Assembly (NCBI GenBank): GCA_940671915.1
Contig: CALNVZ010002100.1
Location: 5,130,823-5,194,822 of the forward strand
DNA from: Paracentrotus lividus
Lineage: Eukaryota; Echinodermata; Echinoidea; Camarodonta; Echinidae
DNA: 64,000 nucleotides
Reading direction: 5' to 3'
In this document: positions 12,304 through 25,255 of the stretch, in pieces
Layout of the letters: each line of letters opens with the position of its first letter
How positions within the stretch are numbered: the stretch's first letter is position 1
Translations under genes and position numbers: made by a program
The notes under the pieces: generated by a model
The model's input: only the letters and a program-made list of their open reading frames with translations
What the model was told of the DNA's origin: nothing
Database searches by the model: none

Positions 12304-13443
12304 TTTGAGAGATCAAGGCCACCTATTTTGCGCCTTCCGTGCTTTTGATAGACATCTTGAAGATATTATAACCTCACTTACTGAACTGATTCTGACAGGC
12401 TAAAAAAGTTTGAAATATCAAATTTTCCCTTTTATTAGTTGTGGATGCATCTGTCATCGTATGAATTATCAAATTAGTCACTGATGGCATACTTTTACGG
12501 ACTGACCCCTATATGATATCGTCATGGTAAATTTGCTTGAAAGCCTGAAATAAGTTTTTCAGCAGACAAAGTTCTAAAGGATGATGATGAGCGATTGAGG
12601 ACTAAACATCTCGGCTATAAACTTGCCCTGCCCAGCTCGCATTACTACGAAGAGTCCCAATAATTGGTCATTTTGATTCCAAGTTTCCGGTGAATTCTTG
12701 ATCAAGATAAGTAACGGTTGAGAAGGGGGATTAGAAAATATGAGGGCCAAGGGGTATGAATGTACTCACAAGTAACACAGTGCATGTCACGATGAAACGA
12801 ATCTAATTTCTATCAAACATCAATATTTACCTTCAGTGCTTGGTACATGAGAGGCATATATATCATATGTATCAACATCACATTATTTTATGTTATTTTA
12901 AACACAGTTTGTAGGCTATATTAACAGCTAGGAATATCAAAACATTAAAGGTATATCATATATAAAATAAGGGGGATTAAGGAGAATTTACGAAATGTTC
13001 TTATATAAGCTTTGTTTTTACCTCTTATTTCAATAATTCAAGCTCGAGAGGAAATTGGACAGACTAAAATTAAGATTCTGGAGGAGAAAATTTATTTGTT
13101 TTGTTTTGTTTTGTTTTTGTGTCTTTAACATCTAACCGACCGACGTGTTTTGCACGGGGCAATGGTAGCACGTGTATATTTAGAATGGTTCAGGAACGAG
13201 AAGATTAATGGTATAAAATCATGGATTATCCCTTCAAATTAGAGACATGTGCATGCATGATTAGTGAGTAAATTTGCCCAAAATAGGTCATGTAAAAATG
13301 ATTGACATTTAACGAAAACCAGATATTTCCACCCGTACCAGGAAGGTCTTTGCCCATGAAACTGCGGGATAGATTATTAGCTACACGGAACATATATAAT
13401 TTCGTGTCCGAGATACACTTGGACCTCTAATTTGTGTGATAAT
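12304..13443. other. Intergenic, nothing recognised
   Basis: No gene, RNA or clear repeat boundary, apart from a short (TTTTG)n run near 13,098-13,116. Confidence 0.4.
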
Positions 13444-15402
13444 CTAAACACAACACAAAGAAAGTTCCCCCTATTTCAGATATCAATAATTTTTTAACCA
13501 GGAGGAATTTGAAAAATCTATTATATGTCCATGTAGGGAATTTAATTAGCCACAATGGGAGCGAATTTTAGGGAAAATCATCAAGCATGCTTCAGTGAGC
13601 ACCGGTTTAATGCAAAAATGTCATTTTTTGAAGTTCGCAAGCCTAAAATGTCAACTTTGATTCAATGATAACGACCCATTTTCAGATTTAACAATTTTCA
13701 CGTCAGAATGTATGCAAAACGTGCTTCCAATATCCAAAAACGTAATTTGCGTCAATTTCACGGTTGAGTGAGCATGGAGCAAAAATTGCCCAAACTGCGA
13801 TTTTTACTTCTTTGCCATGGTATAATCGATCAAATATGATGGAATTCCTGTTGTGGAAGTGTATGAAACCAATATCCATTCATTCACGGTTGAATGAACC
13901 CATCAAACAACCAAAAATAGGCCATTTAGAATTGCGAAAATGCATTGTCGTAATTTATGCACTAGAAAGCATCTCAAAAACATTTTTGGGGTTGTATTTA
14001 TATTCTTGGGCACGTGTCAATGAACCTATGGCATTTATTTGCAAATTCATGCTTCAGTGAGCACGTGAGACTGGAAAAGCCCTTTTCTCACGTACGGACT
14101 AAACTTCAAATTCTTACTTTGATTGAATATAACTGTTCTTTTTGGGGAGTACTTTTGATTTATTTTCACAAAAAACCGATGTTTCACGCCTCAGTGGGCA
14201 CAAGATACAAGAAAATCATGCAAATAAGAAGAAAGTTTGGGGCTTCGTCATGGTTCAGTGATTTTTCGAATACGTAATTGAACCAAGATCCTGTTAGTCA
14301 GAGATCAGTTGAAGCTGTGTGCCAAGTTCGTGACATAACTCACAGCAGAATTACAACAATCATCAATGAATATTGGCCGAATTTCACATTTGTCATGTAT
14401 TCATTTCCTCTTCCATTGACTTATGTACAGAGGTTTAACAAAAGCTAAACAAAAGTGAAATTTAGCATATTTTAATTGTAAGTTTTGTCCTATTGACTCT
14501 GAATTATGTTATGAAACTTTGCACATAGCTTCAACTGGTCTCTAACTAACATGATCTTTATACAATTAGGAATTCGAAAGTCACTGAACCATGACGAACT
14601 AAGCCCAAACTTTCTTCTCATTTTCATGATTTTCTTGTATCTTATGCCACTGAGGCGTGAAACATCGGGATTTTTATGAAAATAAAATCAAAGGTACTCC
14701 CCGAAAAGAATTGTTATATTAAATCAAAGTAGAAATTTGAATTTTAGTCCGTACGTGAGAAAAGGGCTTGTCCAGTCACGTGCTCACTGAAGCATGAATT
14801 TGTAAATAAATGCCATAGGTTCATTGACACGTGCCCAAAGAATATAAATACAACCCAAAAAATGTTATTTAGATGCTTTCAGTGCAAAAATTACTACTAT
14901 GCATTTTCGTAATTCAAAAAGGCCTATTTTTGGTTGTTTGATGGGTTCATTCAACCGTAATTGAATGGATATTGGTTCATACACTTCCACAACAGGAATT
15001 CCATCATATTTGATCGATTATACCCAGCAAAGAAGTAAAAATCGCAGTTTGGGCAATTTTTGCTGCATGCCCACTCAACCGTGAAATTTGACATAAATTA
15101 TGTTTTTGATATTGGGAAGCACGTTTGCATACATTCTGACGTGAAAAATTGTTAAAATCTGAAAATGGGTCCGTTATCATTGAATGAAAGTTGCCATTAT
15201 AGGCTGCGAACTTCAAAAAATGACATTTTGCATTCAACCATTGCTCACTGAAGCATGACTTGATGATATTCCTAAAATTCGCTCCCATTGTGGCTAATTA
15301 AATTCCCTACATGGACATATAATTAGATTTTTCAAATTCCTCCTGGTTAAAAAATTATTGATATCTGAAATAGGGGGAACTTTCTTTTGTTGTTGTGTTT
15401 AG
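13444..15402. repeat. Very long imperfect palindrome (~0.9-kb arms)
   Basis: The left arm (13,444 to about 14,355) is the reverse complement of the right arm (about 14,490 to 15,402), with a spacer of only ~135 bp. The outer ends share CTAAACACAACA and GAAAGTTCCCCCTATTTCAG. The inner parts share GGCTAATTAAATTCCCTACA, GTTCATTGACACGTGCCCA and CATGGTTCAGTGA. Scattered mismatches and indels between the arms argue for an old element. Open frames inside it (such as 13,764-14,060) have no recognised domain. Confidence 0.85.
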
Positions 15403-16406
15403 CAATATTGAAATAGCTTAAAAAGACCTCGTAATTTTACAAATGAACATGAATTCATGGTTAGGTAACACCAAGCATATGCTCAAAATTGTCAATATCT
15501 AGAATCCCAAGTCACAGACCACACTAGAGATCGTTGTCGTTGGGGGGGGGGGGTTAGGGGCTATATAGCCCCCACTTTCTTTATCCCGCGCGCGGTAATT
15601 ATACATATTTTGCTTTTTCGCGTTCTCAGTCCCTCCACTTAAAAAAAGAAAAAAGAAGAAGCTAGGCAGCATACCTTTCACTTCAGAAAGTTAGCCAAAG
15701 TATTATCGACCAAAACATAAAGGAATTAGAGAAGAGGACATATATTACACATTTTTCTATATTCATTTGACATGTTTCTTTTATTACAATATGATTGTAT
15801 AATGTATATCATGAATCTGTTTGGCTTCAACAATATTCCGATGGAATTAAGAATTGCATTAATTGGTTTCTATTTGAGTAAAATTATTTTAGAAACCATT
15901 ATAAACCAATATTCTGTTAATCGGCTATTGGACAATGGAACGCAGACCTGGGGGAAAAAGCACACAATATTATTAGCCTACCTTTTTCGACCATCTTTGT
16001 ATAATATGAATTCACCACCTGATATTGAAGAAAGGAATATTAAATGACCTCAAACAGGATTCAAAATCGCATACCGGGTTTTCGTAGGGTATAGCACGCT
16101 GTATCTCATACAGGTGATTTAAACTGATGAACAGATACTACTGTATATTACGTAATTGATGGTTAATATTTGGCTTGGTCATTTATATGATCAAGTGTAT
16201 GATAAAAGACATATTATCTACTTAACTTGATTAGTTATCGAGTGTCAGTGGTAAATGATGTGTTAGGCCTATGTGCGACTTAAGTTAAGTCGATTGATAA
16301 TTTTTTTTTTCACAGCTGAAATTGATTCAGAGTTTATAATGTTTTATTCACGTTGATTAGAAAAAAATAGATATTGACAATAGAATATTTCCCATTAAGA
16401 GCATTA
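15403..16406. other. Intergenic, nothing recognised
   Basis: Includes a G12 run with GGGGCTATATAGCCCC (about 15,540-15,572). The 91-codon open frame at 15,772-16,047 has no recognisable domain and is not called. Confidence 0.4.
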
Positions 16407-16648
16407 AGGCCTCGTCACACCGAGTCCGGTCCAGGTCACGGCACGGGCCCGTTCCGGTTCAACAATGGGCAAAAACGGTCGAAATGAATCGGCCGTGTAC
16501 TATTGCAATGAGACTGGTCACAACAAACACGGGCTATGCCGTACTAGCCGGAACGGCAACCGGTACGGTTTTTATGGGATCGCTCATGGAGCGATTTGAG
16601 ACGGTTTGCCGTACCGGTCACCGGACCGGACTCGGTGTGACGAGGCCT
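16407..16648. mobile_element. GC-rich MITE with TTA target duplication (PIF/Harbinger-like)
   Basis: A 242-bp unit starts AGGCCTCGTCACACCGAGTC and ends with the reverse complement, giving terminal inverted repeats of about 26 bp. TTA flanks both ends (16,404-16,406 and 16,649-16,651), matching the TWA target duplications of PIF/Harbinger elements. The inside is rich in CCGG/CGGT and much more GC-rich than its surroundings. No transposase is present. Confidence 0.85.
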
Positions 16649-16961
16649 TTATACGGTATATTAAATGGATTGAGTCCGAATTTTATAGTAATTTGAGGAA
16701 AATGTCATGATAATCGATGTTACCAGAATGCCAGTCTATAGCTGTATATGCACGACAGGCAAGCACTTTTAAAGTATGCTGTATACTTCCTTTTTTGATT
16801 AATGGAATATATCCCGAACACTACCTCGTCATAAAACTATACCCCGAAATGATTAAACCATGCATGTCATTGAGGTTTAAGTCATGAAAGTGTTAGTGAG
16901 GAAATTGCCTGAGGCAGTTGTTTTAGATTTGATCAACGACTATTAAAACAATGACAACACT

Positions 16962-16988
16962 AATCAATCAATCAATCAATCAATCATT
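16962..16988. repeat. (AATC)n microsatellite
   Basis: About six tandem AATC units followed by degenerate copies (CATTCAATAAATCAAT). Confidence 0.8.
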
Positions 16989-17001
16989 CAATAAATCAAT
17001 A

Positions 17002-18387
17002 TTAAACAACCCAACACACAACCTTATATTTTATCAATCAGTCATGGTATAAATTGGCAAATTGCCTTCAGTGTAATCAAAATTTAACCTTGGAAACAAA
17101 TCGAGAAAAAATGTAATGACTAACAGTATAAACAATAACAGGAACCGATTCGTTATCCTACAAGGTGATAGACAATTTAAAATAAAATTGATAGCCAGGT
17201 TGTATATAGTCCTAAAATTGCCATTATAAGTTATACGTTTACATTTAAATACGCATCAGACAATGACCACTGTTCCTATATTAACAAGAGGGATCACAAA
17301 CTTTATATTATATCCATCACAAATTGACAGTTAGCCTTGTCAAAGCCAAACTTTAATCCCTTCCTTATTCTTTTGAATTTGATTTTTGTATATCCTATTA
17401 TTAAGTTGTCGACGTTAACATTTCTATTGATTACACCTAAAAGCTCACCATTATGGACACAAACCTCTAACCAGACCCCTCCTTTAAAAAGTGCTCCCCG
17501 AATAAGTTCACAGTCATATAGAAAACGAATCTATAACCCAAATCAAAACATTAAGAACGAGAACCGAAACCTTGTAGCACCCCACCTCCGTTATGAAAAA
17601 CTTATGTTTTATCAAATAGTATTTACTTTCTGTATCAAAATGTAGATCATAGGCTATAGAGTAATATTGACCGTTATATCCGATTTCATGCGGCTCTTGG
17701 ACAGCTACCCCTGAATAATTACCCCGGAAAACTATACCAGAAATCTACCCCCTAATTCTACATCTAACCCTAATATAACCGTATTTCTGCATGGGGGTAG
17801 TTGTCCTGGGGATAACTGTCCAGGGGGTAGTTGTCCTGATATGCTTCCATGCCATTCTGTGAGTTGCAAAACGTTTGTGGTATTGTCATTTCTATATAAT
17901 CCAGGAATTCTCATAATTAATATCATATGATAAATCTTCAGATTGTAGAACAAGTCTAACAACAATTTTTTGTATAGAAGACGGCTTCTTTAAAGAATCA
18001 TATCTGAAAATGGCCTAATTGACATCCGAACTGTAATTCAAAACGACCTAAGAGGTGACTAGAAGTGTAATAAGAGAAGGCTAGTGATTATCAACACTGT
18101 CATACTGAAAATTTGCGAAGTAAATTTGAATCAGGTCAGTTAAAAATCTTCAGAGATGACGACTATAAGACTAATTTGCTTAAAATTGCATAACAGAACA
18201 TTGGATCGGTAAATTATAATAGTTACTCCTTGTTATAAATAAATAAAACGTTGTTCTTAACAGGGGCAGTGGGGCGTGTTTTTGTTTTTGTTTTGTTTTG
18301 TTTTGTTTTTTAAAGGGAAGGGGCTGAGCCGAAAGTGTGGGAGGGGGACTGAACAGGCTAAAAGCACAAATCTATGGTCATTTTCGC

Positions 18388-18418
<31 letters not shown>

Positions 18419-18884
18419 TTTTTGTACTGCAGCCCCCTAGCGCCCGCGGCTCGCGCCCCCTGCTTATTACGTTTTGTGTCAATTGAAAAAGAATTAAGAT
18501 AGCCACAGAAAATGAAGAACGGTCATTATACGGGGGTGACTCTACAGTATATCGGTATACGTTCTTAAATTTACCCCCGTCATGCCCTTTCTGACATCTG
18601 TTGAATTATCTGACATGATCCAAATAGACAGAATGATATAAGACGGACAGTTCTAATTTCTGTGTTCCGATCAAATGACACATAATATCACTAGCTTAAT
18701 TTGCTGTTATGTTGTACTCGTTTTGCTCGATCATGATAGTTATAACAAGACAGGAACAAAAAAATCACCCAAAACAATCAACCCTGTGAACAGCTGAAAA
18801 GGGATCAGTCAATCACCATTATAGCTGGCTATTTTTGGTGTCATGTTAGCTAAATTCACATTTGTGGCTAGAGTATAATAGTGC
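17002..18884. other. Intergenic with small low-complexity repeats
   Basis: No gene is seen. At 17,696-17,838 a weak inverted arrangement of ACTACCCC / GGGGTAGT motifs suggests a small decayed foldback element. A (TTTTG)n tract lies near 18,282-18,310 and a (GTT)n tract near 18,390-18,416. Confidence 0.45.
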
Positions 18885-19140
18885 AGTCTAATTGTGGCCG
18901 AGTGGTGGAGACATAACTGACTGGGATGCCAAGGTCATGGGTTCGAACTTCGGCATGTGTCATTTGACAAGACATTCATCTACATTTGCCATTCTCGATC
19001 CAGGTGTAAATGGAATTACCCCTTGAATGTCACTGTCCACTAACAATTTCCAAAGCTCCTTGGGGAAGCAAAAAATTATAAGAATAGACGCTATAATGAT
19101 ACTTGATCAGACAATAATTCTTATCGCCATTATTATTATT
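18885..19140 (+). mobile_element. tRNA-derived SINE
   Basis: The head has pol III promoter boxes: TGGCCGAGTGGTGG (A box, near 18,895) and GGGTTCGAACTTC (B box, near 18,940). The body ends in an ATT-rich tail near 19,130. The head resembles a Ser/Leu-class tRNA but is too diverged to be a working tRNA gene. Confidence 0.7.
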
Positions 19141-19363
19141 ATTTCATACTTGAAGTATGCAATAATAATAATAATAATAATGATGATAATATACTTCGCA
19201 TGTCTGCATTATGATGTATATAATTATATACACCTGCTTGTATAATAAGCAGGTGAGTAAAGTATTACCCGGTGGATATTAATTCATATTCACCGGATGG
19301 TCACACGGAGAGCCGGGTCACCTCATCGTGTCTTGTGATTATTCTTAACCAGGATTCGCACGT

Positions 19364-19943
19364 GACTGTCCAGGTACACAGGAAAGAATGTGCAGGACCT
19401 CGAATTATATAGTTTCAAAGATTCATTTGTGACATTCGTGTCATGATAAGGTCATGCCCATACTGAGCATTGATTCTTGATGCTCTAAAAATAGAATAAT
19501 GAACATACAAATAACATTAAAGTATCTATGAGTGACGAGAAAAGTTTCTGAGACCACAATGTACTGTCCGGGTATACAGGAAATAATGTGCAGGACCTCG
19601 AATTATATATTACAAAGTTTCGTTTTGTGACATTCGTGTCATGATAAGCATGATGAGGTAAAAATGTCTACTGAGCATTAATCCTTGATTATCTAAAAAT
19701 AGAATATAAACGAACATTGGATTGACGAGAAAAGTTTCTGAGACCAGTCATGACTGTCCAGGTATACAGGAGAGAATGTGCAGGACCTCATATTACAAAG
19801 TCTCATTTGTGACATTCGTGTCGTGATAAGGTCATATACCTACTGAGCATTAATTTTTAATGCTCCAAAAAATAAAATATAAACGAACATACAATCATTA
19901 AAAGATCTTTCCTCTGAGGTGACGAGAAAAGTTTCTGAGACCT
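19364..19943. repeat. Three tandem ~190-200-bp units
   Basis: Units start at 19,364, 19,562 and 19,752. Each contains GAATGTGCAGGACCTC (with variants), TTTGTGACATTCGTGTC, ACTGAGCATT and finally GACGAGAAAAGTTTCTGAGA. Periods are 198 and 190 bp. No coding potential. Confidence 0.85.
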
Positions 19944-21989
19944 CTCGTGATACAAGATCGCTAGATACAGTATTGATTGATCCTTCGTTGGGGGAAATAA
20001 ATTGAAAGTCTGATAATGCAATACCAGGTTTACATTATAAATATATTTGATAACATAACCATGATAAATAAAAAGTATGATAAATAAAAAGTATATGTAA
20101 ATATGTACTTACAACTTTTACTATTTAGACCTCTTCCAAGAGTCATATTGTTTCGGCTTAGCCCTGCTCAGGGATCAACTGTGAAATAAAAGTCCTGGTA
20201 TCCAAGCGCATCAATATAAACCAAGATTCCAAGCAAGACTATAGCAAAGAACACCTTAAGTGAATTCTGGAAGCCGGTGACATCAGGGAAGGTTACTTGA
20301 AGATTGGAAAAGGAAGAACGGGATCAACTCTAGAGCTAGGGGGTCATTTACACGACTAGACCAGTAATGAACCTACTGGGAATATCCTAGTAATATAATG
20401 TCGGCATGGTTGGTTTGCAGTGAGCATTTCGAGTGATAGTCATGATAGTAGCTGGAGTATCCTATACGATGAGTCAGGACCGGTTGGCAGCCGAGTATAG
20501 AGAGTGAGAATATAAGCGGCCGCCCTTTTCCTGTTAGTTGTGTAGTTTTATGTATTATATAGGCCTACGTAAGTTGGTAAAAGTGGAAAACACACTGTAT
20601 TGTCCTTTTATGGGGAGTAATGTACATTAATTAATTATTCATAAATCATTGTCGTTGCAATGACATGTCAAAATAATAAACTCTAATCCAACAGAGCTAA
20701 GACAAACCTCCAGACCTCAACGTTGATTGGATGGCGCGAACAACCAAAGTTAAGTGATCAAACTCAAAGCACATGGTGTTTGAAGAATAAGTGCATGAGA
20801 TAGAGAGAGAGAGAGATGGAGCAGAGAGAGACGAAGAGAAGAGAGAGAGGAGGAGAAGAAGAGATGAGAGAGAGGAGAGAGAGAAGATGCGGGAGGATAG
20901 ATACATGAGCAAGAGATATAGCGGGACATGAGAGAAAAGGGAGAAGAGAAGCAGAGAGAGAGTAGAGTGAAGAAGAAGATGGAGGTACGTAATTTTGAAG
21001 TGTGTTGCAACTAGAGATAGAGTGGTTTCTACGTCAGGTCCTATATAAAGGATCATATTTCCGTCTTCTACTGATCATCTAAATTACAAGGTGTGATATT
21101 TAATTGCTCTTGTATGCAGTTGTACTAGTCATACAGATAAGTCCACTGTTAAATCCCTCTTCACTATTTTTTAGGATAATAGTGCCATCAATATCCCCAA
21201 CTAACATTCAGATAATACTTCAACCCAAATACCAACAGAGACTATAAGACATCTAAAAAAAACAGTTTAGTTTGATAATGTTAATCGCGCCGCATCCACT
21301 ACATTATTCCCTTTTCTCTCTTTACAAATAATGCTATTTTCGAGTATGCGTAAGTTTATATTTTATTTTATATCTTTATGTATTGGGACTTGCATGATTT
21401 CCTCTGATGTCATTCTTGTCTTAAGAGATGTAAATAAAAGTGAATTTAATTAAAGAATATTTCAATACATGCTATACTATAATATAATATGATAATATAT
21501 ACTAACGCTTTTACTACATGTATATTTATGTTATTAGCTCAGAGATGCAGCTCATAGTTCCCAATTTATGGTGTATCCTTACGGTATCATTACTTATCTA
21601 AGCTATCATTACATTATTTGTCTCATGGAGCGATAATCGATATAGGACGTGGGGGGGGGGCACAAGTTCAGCGAGGACATGGGGCGGAGAGGGTTTAGAG
21701 GATATAGAAGGCGGTGTTTACAAGGTATGGTGTGGGAATAACAGTTAACATATTCCCACCACTCCCAATATAATTTGGTAATCGAACAGTGATATTGCTG
21801 AATAAAATAAGAGAACAAAAGGTTAATGTTTGCATTGCTTCCTAAGATGATGAAATGTTCCATAATGTACAACTTACTTCATCAGAATTTCATATCTAAT
21901 AATTTTGGCAGTCCTATATATCCTTGTTAGATATATCAACTGAAAAAACAGTGGAGTTTAATCTCTTTTTTGATGTGCTTGCTTTTTAA
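19944..21989. other. Intergenic with a GA-rich purine tract
   Basis: A GAGA-rich simple repeat (about 20,800-20,970) produces the long Ser/Leu-rich open frames on the minus strand; these are composition artefacts. Nothing else is recognised. Confidence 0.5.
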
Positions 21990-23490
21990 GAAGATACTTA
22001 TCTCATTAAACAATGCGAGCGCGAAGCATAAAATTTTAGATATATCAACCTAAAAACATGTATTTAAAGTTTTTTTTGTGCCATGGTTCTTAAAAAGATA
22101 CTTTTCATTAAACAATGCGAGCTCGGAGCGCGAGCCGAATATTTTTGAATATGAAATAGTGCATTTTAAGCGTTTTTTTTTTTTTTTTTTTCAACGCCAT
22201 ACTTATTAAGAAGATACATATTTATACAATGCGAATTTTTTTTATATATCATTCTGAAAACAGTGCATTTAAAGTTTTTTTTTTTTAATGCTTTGTTTAT
22301 AAAGAAGATAGGGGAGACCGGGAGGAAGTTACACGGGTCAGTTGTTACAGTTCTCAGTGTGCTAAGCTGGAACAAGTGAAGATGTGCTAACTGGCATCTA
22401 TAATATACAGCCTACACATAGCTGTGATGAAGTGCCGGTCGTGAGGTTTCTCCGTTGTTTCATTAAAAAGTAAATCAACAAAAACCATTTTTTACGGTTC
22501 AAAGTAAAATTTTGACAAAAAGTGAGATTTGTAATAGCTCTCACAACTGAAGGCACATGATAGTCTGGTATTGTAAATATAGTACATGTATGTCACTAAT
22601 ATACCCCCTAGCCATGCCCTGTAATTCTGCCTAATGGCTTTGCTACAGTTGATTTTGTGTGTAAAATCACCCATGGGGTAGGTTGTTACAACAACCTACC
22701 CCATGTCGATGTAACAACTTACCCCAATTACATTACATATGTAAAATTACATTTTGTCTCAATTTTCAGGTGTTAATATTTTTATGATTCTATTATTACT
22801 TTTGTCTATTCTAGAGCTCTAATTGATCTACTGTTAACGATGCCAAGAAACTAGAAAGTTGAAACACAAGTATAGTATAAGAAATTTACACATTGTCAAC
22901 TTACCCCATATGTTTACATAATGTAACAATATACCCCGTATGGTGTAACAACTTACCCCATACACGAGGTGTGTTGTTACAAAAAAATGTCTTATTTAAT
23001 TAAGCTGTAGTTACTTATAGTTTTCATGTTTTCAAGTTTTATATGCCTCAGATTTTAGCAAACATAAAAGGCTAACTACAGACCCAAGATGGAGTGCGTG
23101 AGTTATTTCCTTATAATTATCTGGCCCAAAATGTGAATTTTGTAACTTCCATCCCCGGTCTCCCCTACATATCTCATTAAATAATGCAAGCGCGAAGCGC
23201 GAGCCGAAAAGTTTGGATATAGGCCTATCACGTTGAAAACATTTAAGTTTACGCGTTAAATTTTTGATATATCAAGTTGAAAACATTTAATTTTAAGCGT
23301 TTTTGTGCTAAGCTCAAAAAGAAAATCATATCTCAATAAACATCGTAAGCGCGAAGCACGAGCTGAAAATTTTTAGATATGTCAACCTGAAAACAGAGCA
23401 TTTTTTAAAGCGTTTTTATGCTTTGTTTATAAAGAAGATTATCTCATTAAACAATGCGAGCGCGAAGCGCGAGCTGAAAATTTTAGATAT
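21990..23490. repeat. Decayed ~105-160-bp tandem array (GCGAGCGCGAAGC type)
   Basis: Units contain AACAATGCGAGCGCGAAGC followed by TTTAGATATATCAACCTGAAAAC-like and TTAAGCGTTTTT-like segments. They start near 22,010, 22,113, 22,228, 23,180, 23,344 and 23,450. The array is split by an 855-bp inserted element between the third and fourth units. Confidence 0.75.
22311..23165. mobile_element. DNA transposon remnant/MITE with TA target duplication
   Basis: Ends are inverted: GGGGAGACCGGG(A)GGAAGTTAC at the left and its complement ending CCCCGGTCTCCCC at the right, with TA on both sides (22,309-22,310 and 23,166-23,167). The interior repeats GTAACAACTTACCCCAT in both orientations. TA flanks fit Tc1/mariner-type insertion. 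No transposase frame is visible. It interrupts the surrounding tandem array, so it is younger than the array. Confidence 0.8.
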
Positions 23491-24938
23491 ATTAAAAAAA
23501 AAAAGATGAATGGTCCAAAATAAATTTTGAATGGGAAAACACAGAATGAAAGAGAGAAAGAAAGAATTAAGAAAGAAAAGAAGAAGAAGAAGAAGAAAAT
23601 AAATATAATTTTACCCCGAAACATTTCACCTCCTGAAAATTCGTGGGGGGACGCGTCCCCCCGTCCTCCCCCCCCCCAGGATTGACGCCCATGATTATTG
23701 TACATTATATATACATAAATTACATAAAATAAAATATAAAAAAAGTACATGTCATGTATGTTGGCCTGTGCCAACGGGGACAACCTAGAATGTATATTTA
23801 AAAAAAAATGCATTGTCTAAAACAGAAGGTATCTGCCATAAGCCTATAAAAAGATATTTGAAAGAATAGCAAATGAACAGTATTTTTAAAAGAAATGGGC
23901 GCTAGCAGATCGAGTGAAGGCGTTGCCCCAAACTTCAAGGGCGGACCCCGAGGTTATGCAAAAAAATAATGCTTGTCCACTGTTTAAGCTATATGACAAA
24001 CATATTAGAAATATACATACTTATGAACGATAAAATTTGTATTTGATTGAACCAATCAAAAGTTTATATGTAGTTTACATTACATTACATTATATTATTA
24101 CATTATTTGTTTTTAAATCCTTCATTTTTTTTTTTTTTTTACTTCAGACAAACTTGGATGATAATACTTGAATCTTTTAATCGGAATATAAACCCCAATC
24201 TTTCAGTAGCTCAAGAGGGATATCCTCTGTCGCTTTGAGGAGGAAACCCCCTAATATCCTGAAAGTCCTTCCCCTTCCTCTCGGTATCACTTTGAACTTT
24301 TCAAAATGTTAGGAACTAGGGCCTATTTTGGTCACAAAGACAAAAATTATTTTCAATTACTTTCCTTTTTTGTATTTTGTGTTGCTAAAACATTTCAGCA
24401 AACACGTTATTGAAATTAGCAATTTCACAGAGGGTGTGTGGATCCTCTCCAATTTTCTATGGATCCGAGTTAATAAAAGTCCGAGTCAATAAAAATCTTT
24501 CAATTCTCTGAAATGAAAGACCAAAAAGGAAGAAAAAAGTTACCAACTCAATCAGCGCCCCAGGTACAAACCGAACTCACTTCAACCATTCATTTTGTGC
24601 CCCAACTCCATTATTATCCAGAAGGTGAACTTAAAAATATTATCTATGTTTAAAGAAAATGATACAAATAATAATATGTACAAAAAATTACAGCTATCCT
24701 TAAGTGAATCAAAGTCATGTTTGGCTTGTAAATCCTTGCAATTTTTGAAGGAGCAGCCAGTAGCAATACAATGCATATAAATTAAAGTATCAATATGTAA
24801 AAAAAAAAAAAAATAAATCAGTCCATGTTTACGTAACACAAAAGGCAAAGAATCAGAGCTATAATCAAGCGTTTACGAATAATATATAAATTACCAAACT
24901 TTGTTTATTATATCAGATAGTTTGTTCACGTTGTGGGA
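23491..24938. other. Intergenic, no gene
   Basis: Contains a G/C hairpin (GGGGGGACGCGTCCCCCC, near 23,644) next to GGATTGACGCCCATG, probably the end of a decayed element, and a T run near 24,127. No supported coding sequence. Confidence 0.4.
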
Positions 24939-25221
24939 GTGGTGTGGTACTGGTCGAGTGGATAAGTCAGCGGACTTACGATCACAAGGTACGCGGTTCG
25001 AATCCCGTCCATACCACTAGCATCCTTCGGCAAGGTGTCAACCTGCAAATTTGCCGTACTTGACCCAAGTGAGGTGAATGGGTACCGGTAGGAAGCAATT
25101 CCTTGAATGCTGTGAGCATCTTACGGGGTAGCCTAGCTAAGCCGGGTAATAATTAGTTAACACTATAAGCGCTTAGAAACACCAAGGTGGATATATGTAT
25201 TAAGCGCTATATAAATGTAAC

Positions 25222-25255
<34 letters not shown>
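24939..25255 (+). mobile_element. tRNA-derived SINE with intact cloverleaf-like head
   Basis: The head (24,939-25,017) pairs GTGGTGTGG at its 5' end with CCATACCAC at its 3' end. It contains an A-box-like TGGTCGAGTGGATAAG and a B box GGTTCGAATCC. The body follows (CGGCAAGGTGTCAACCTGC, then TTAAGCGCTATATAAATGTA), ending in a (TTA)n tail. That body and tail mark it as a SINE and not a free tRNA gene. Confidence 0.85.

Noticed and set aside
13444..15402. Palindrome as an assembly artefact from a hairpin read
   Set aside because: The arms differ at many sites and by small indels, which an artefactual fold-back of one read would not show.
20697..21056. Ser/Leu-rich minus-strand open frame of 119 codons
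   Set aside because: It is the translation of a GAGA simple repeat; both overlapping frames are open for the same reason.
24939..25017. Possible tRNA gene
   Set aside because: Boxes and acceptor stem are good, but the SINE body and (TTA)n tail follow directly, so it is a SINE head.
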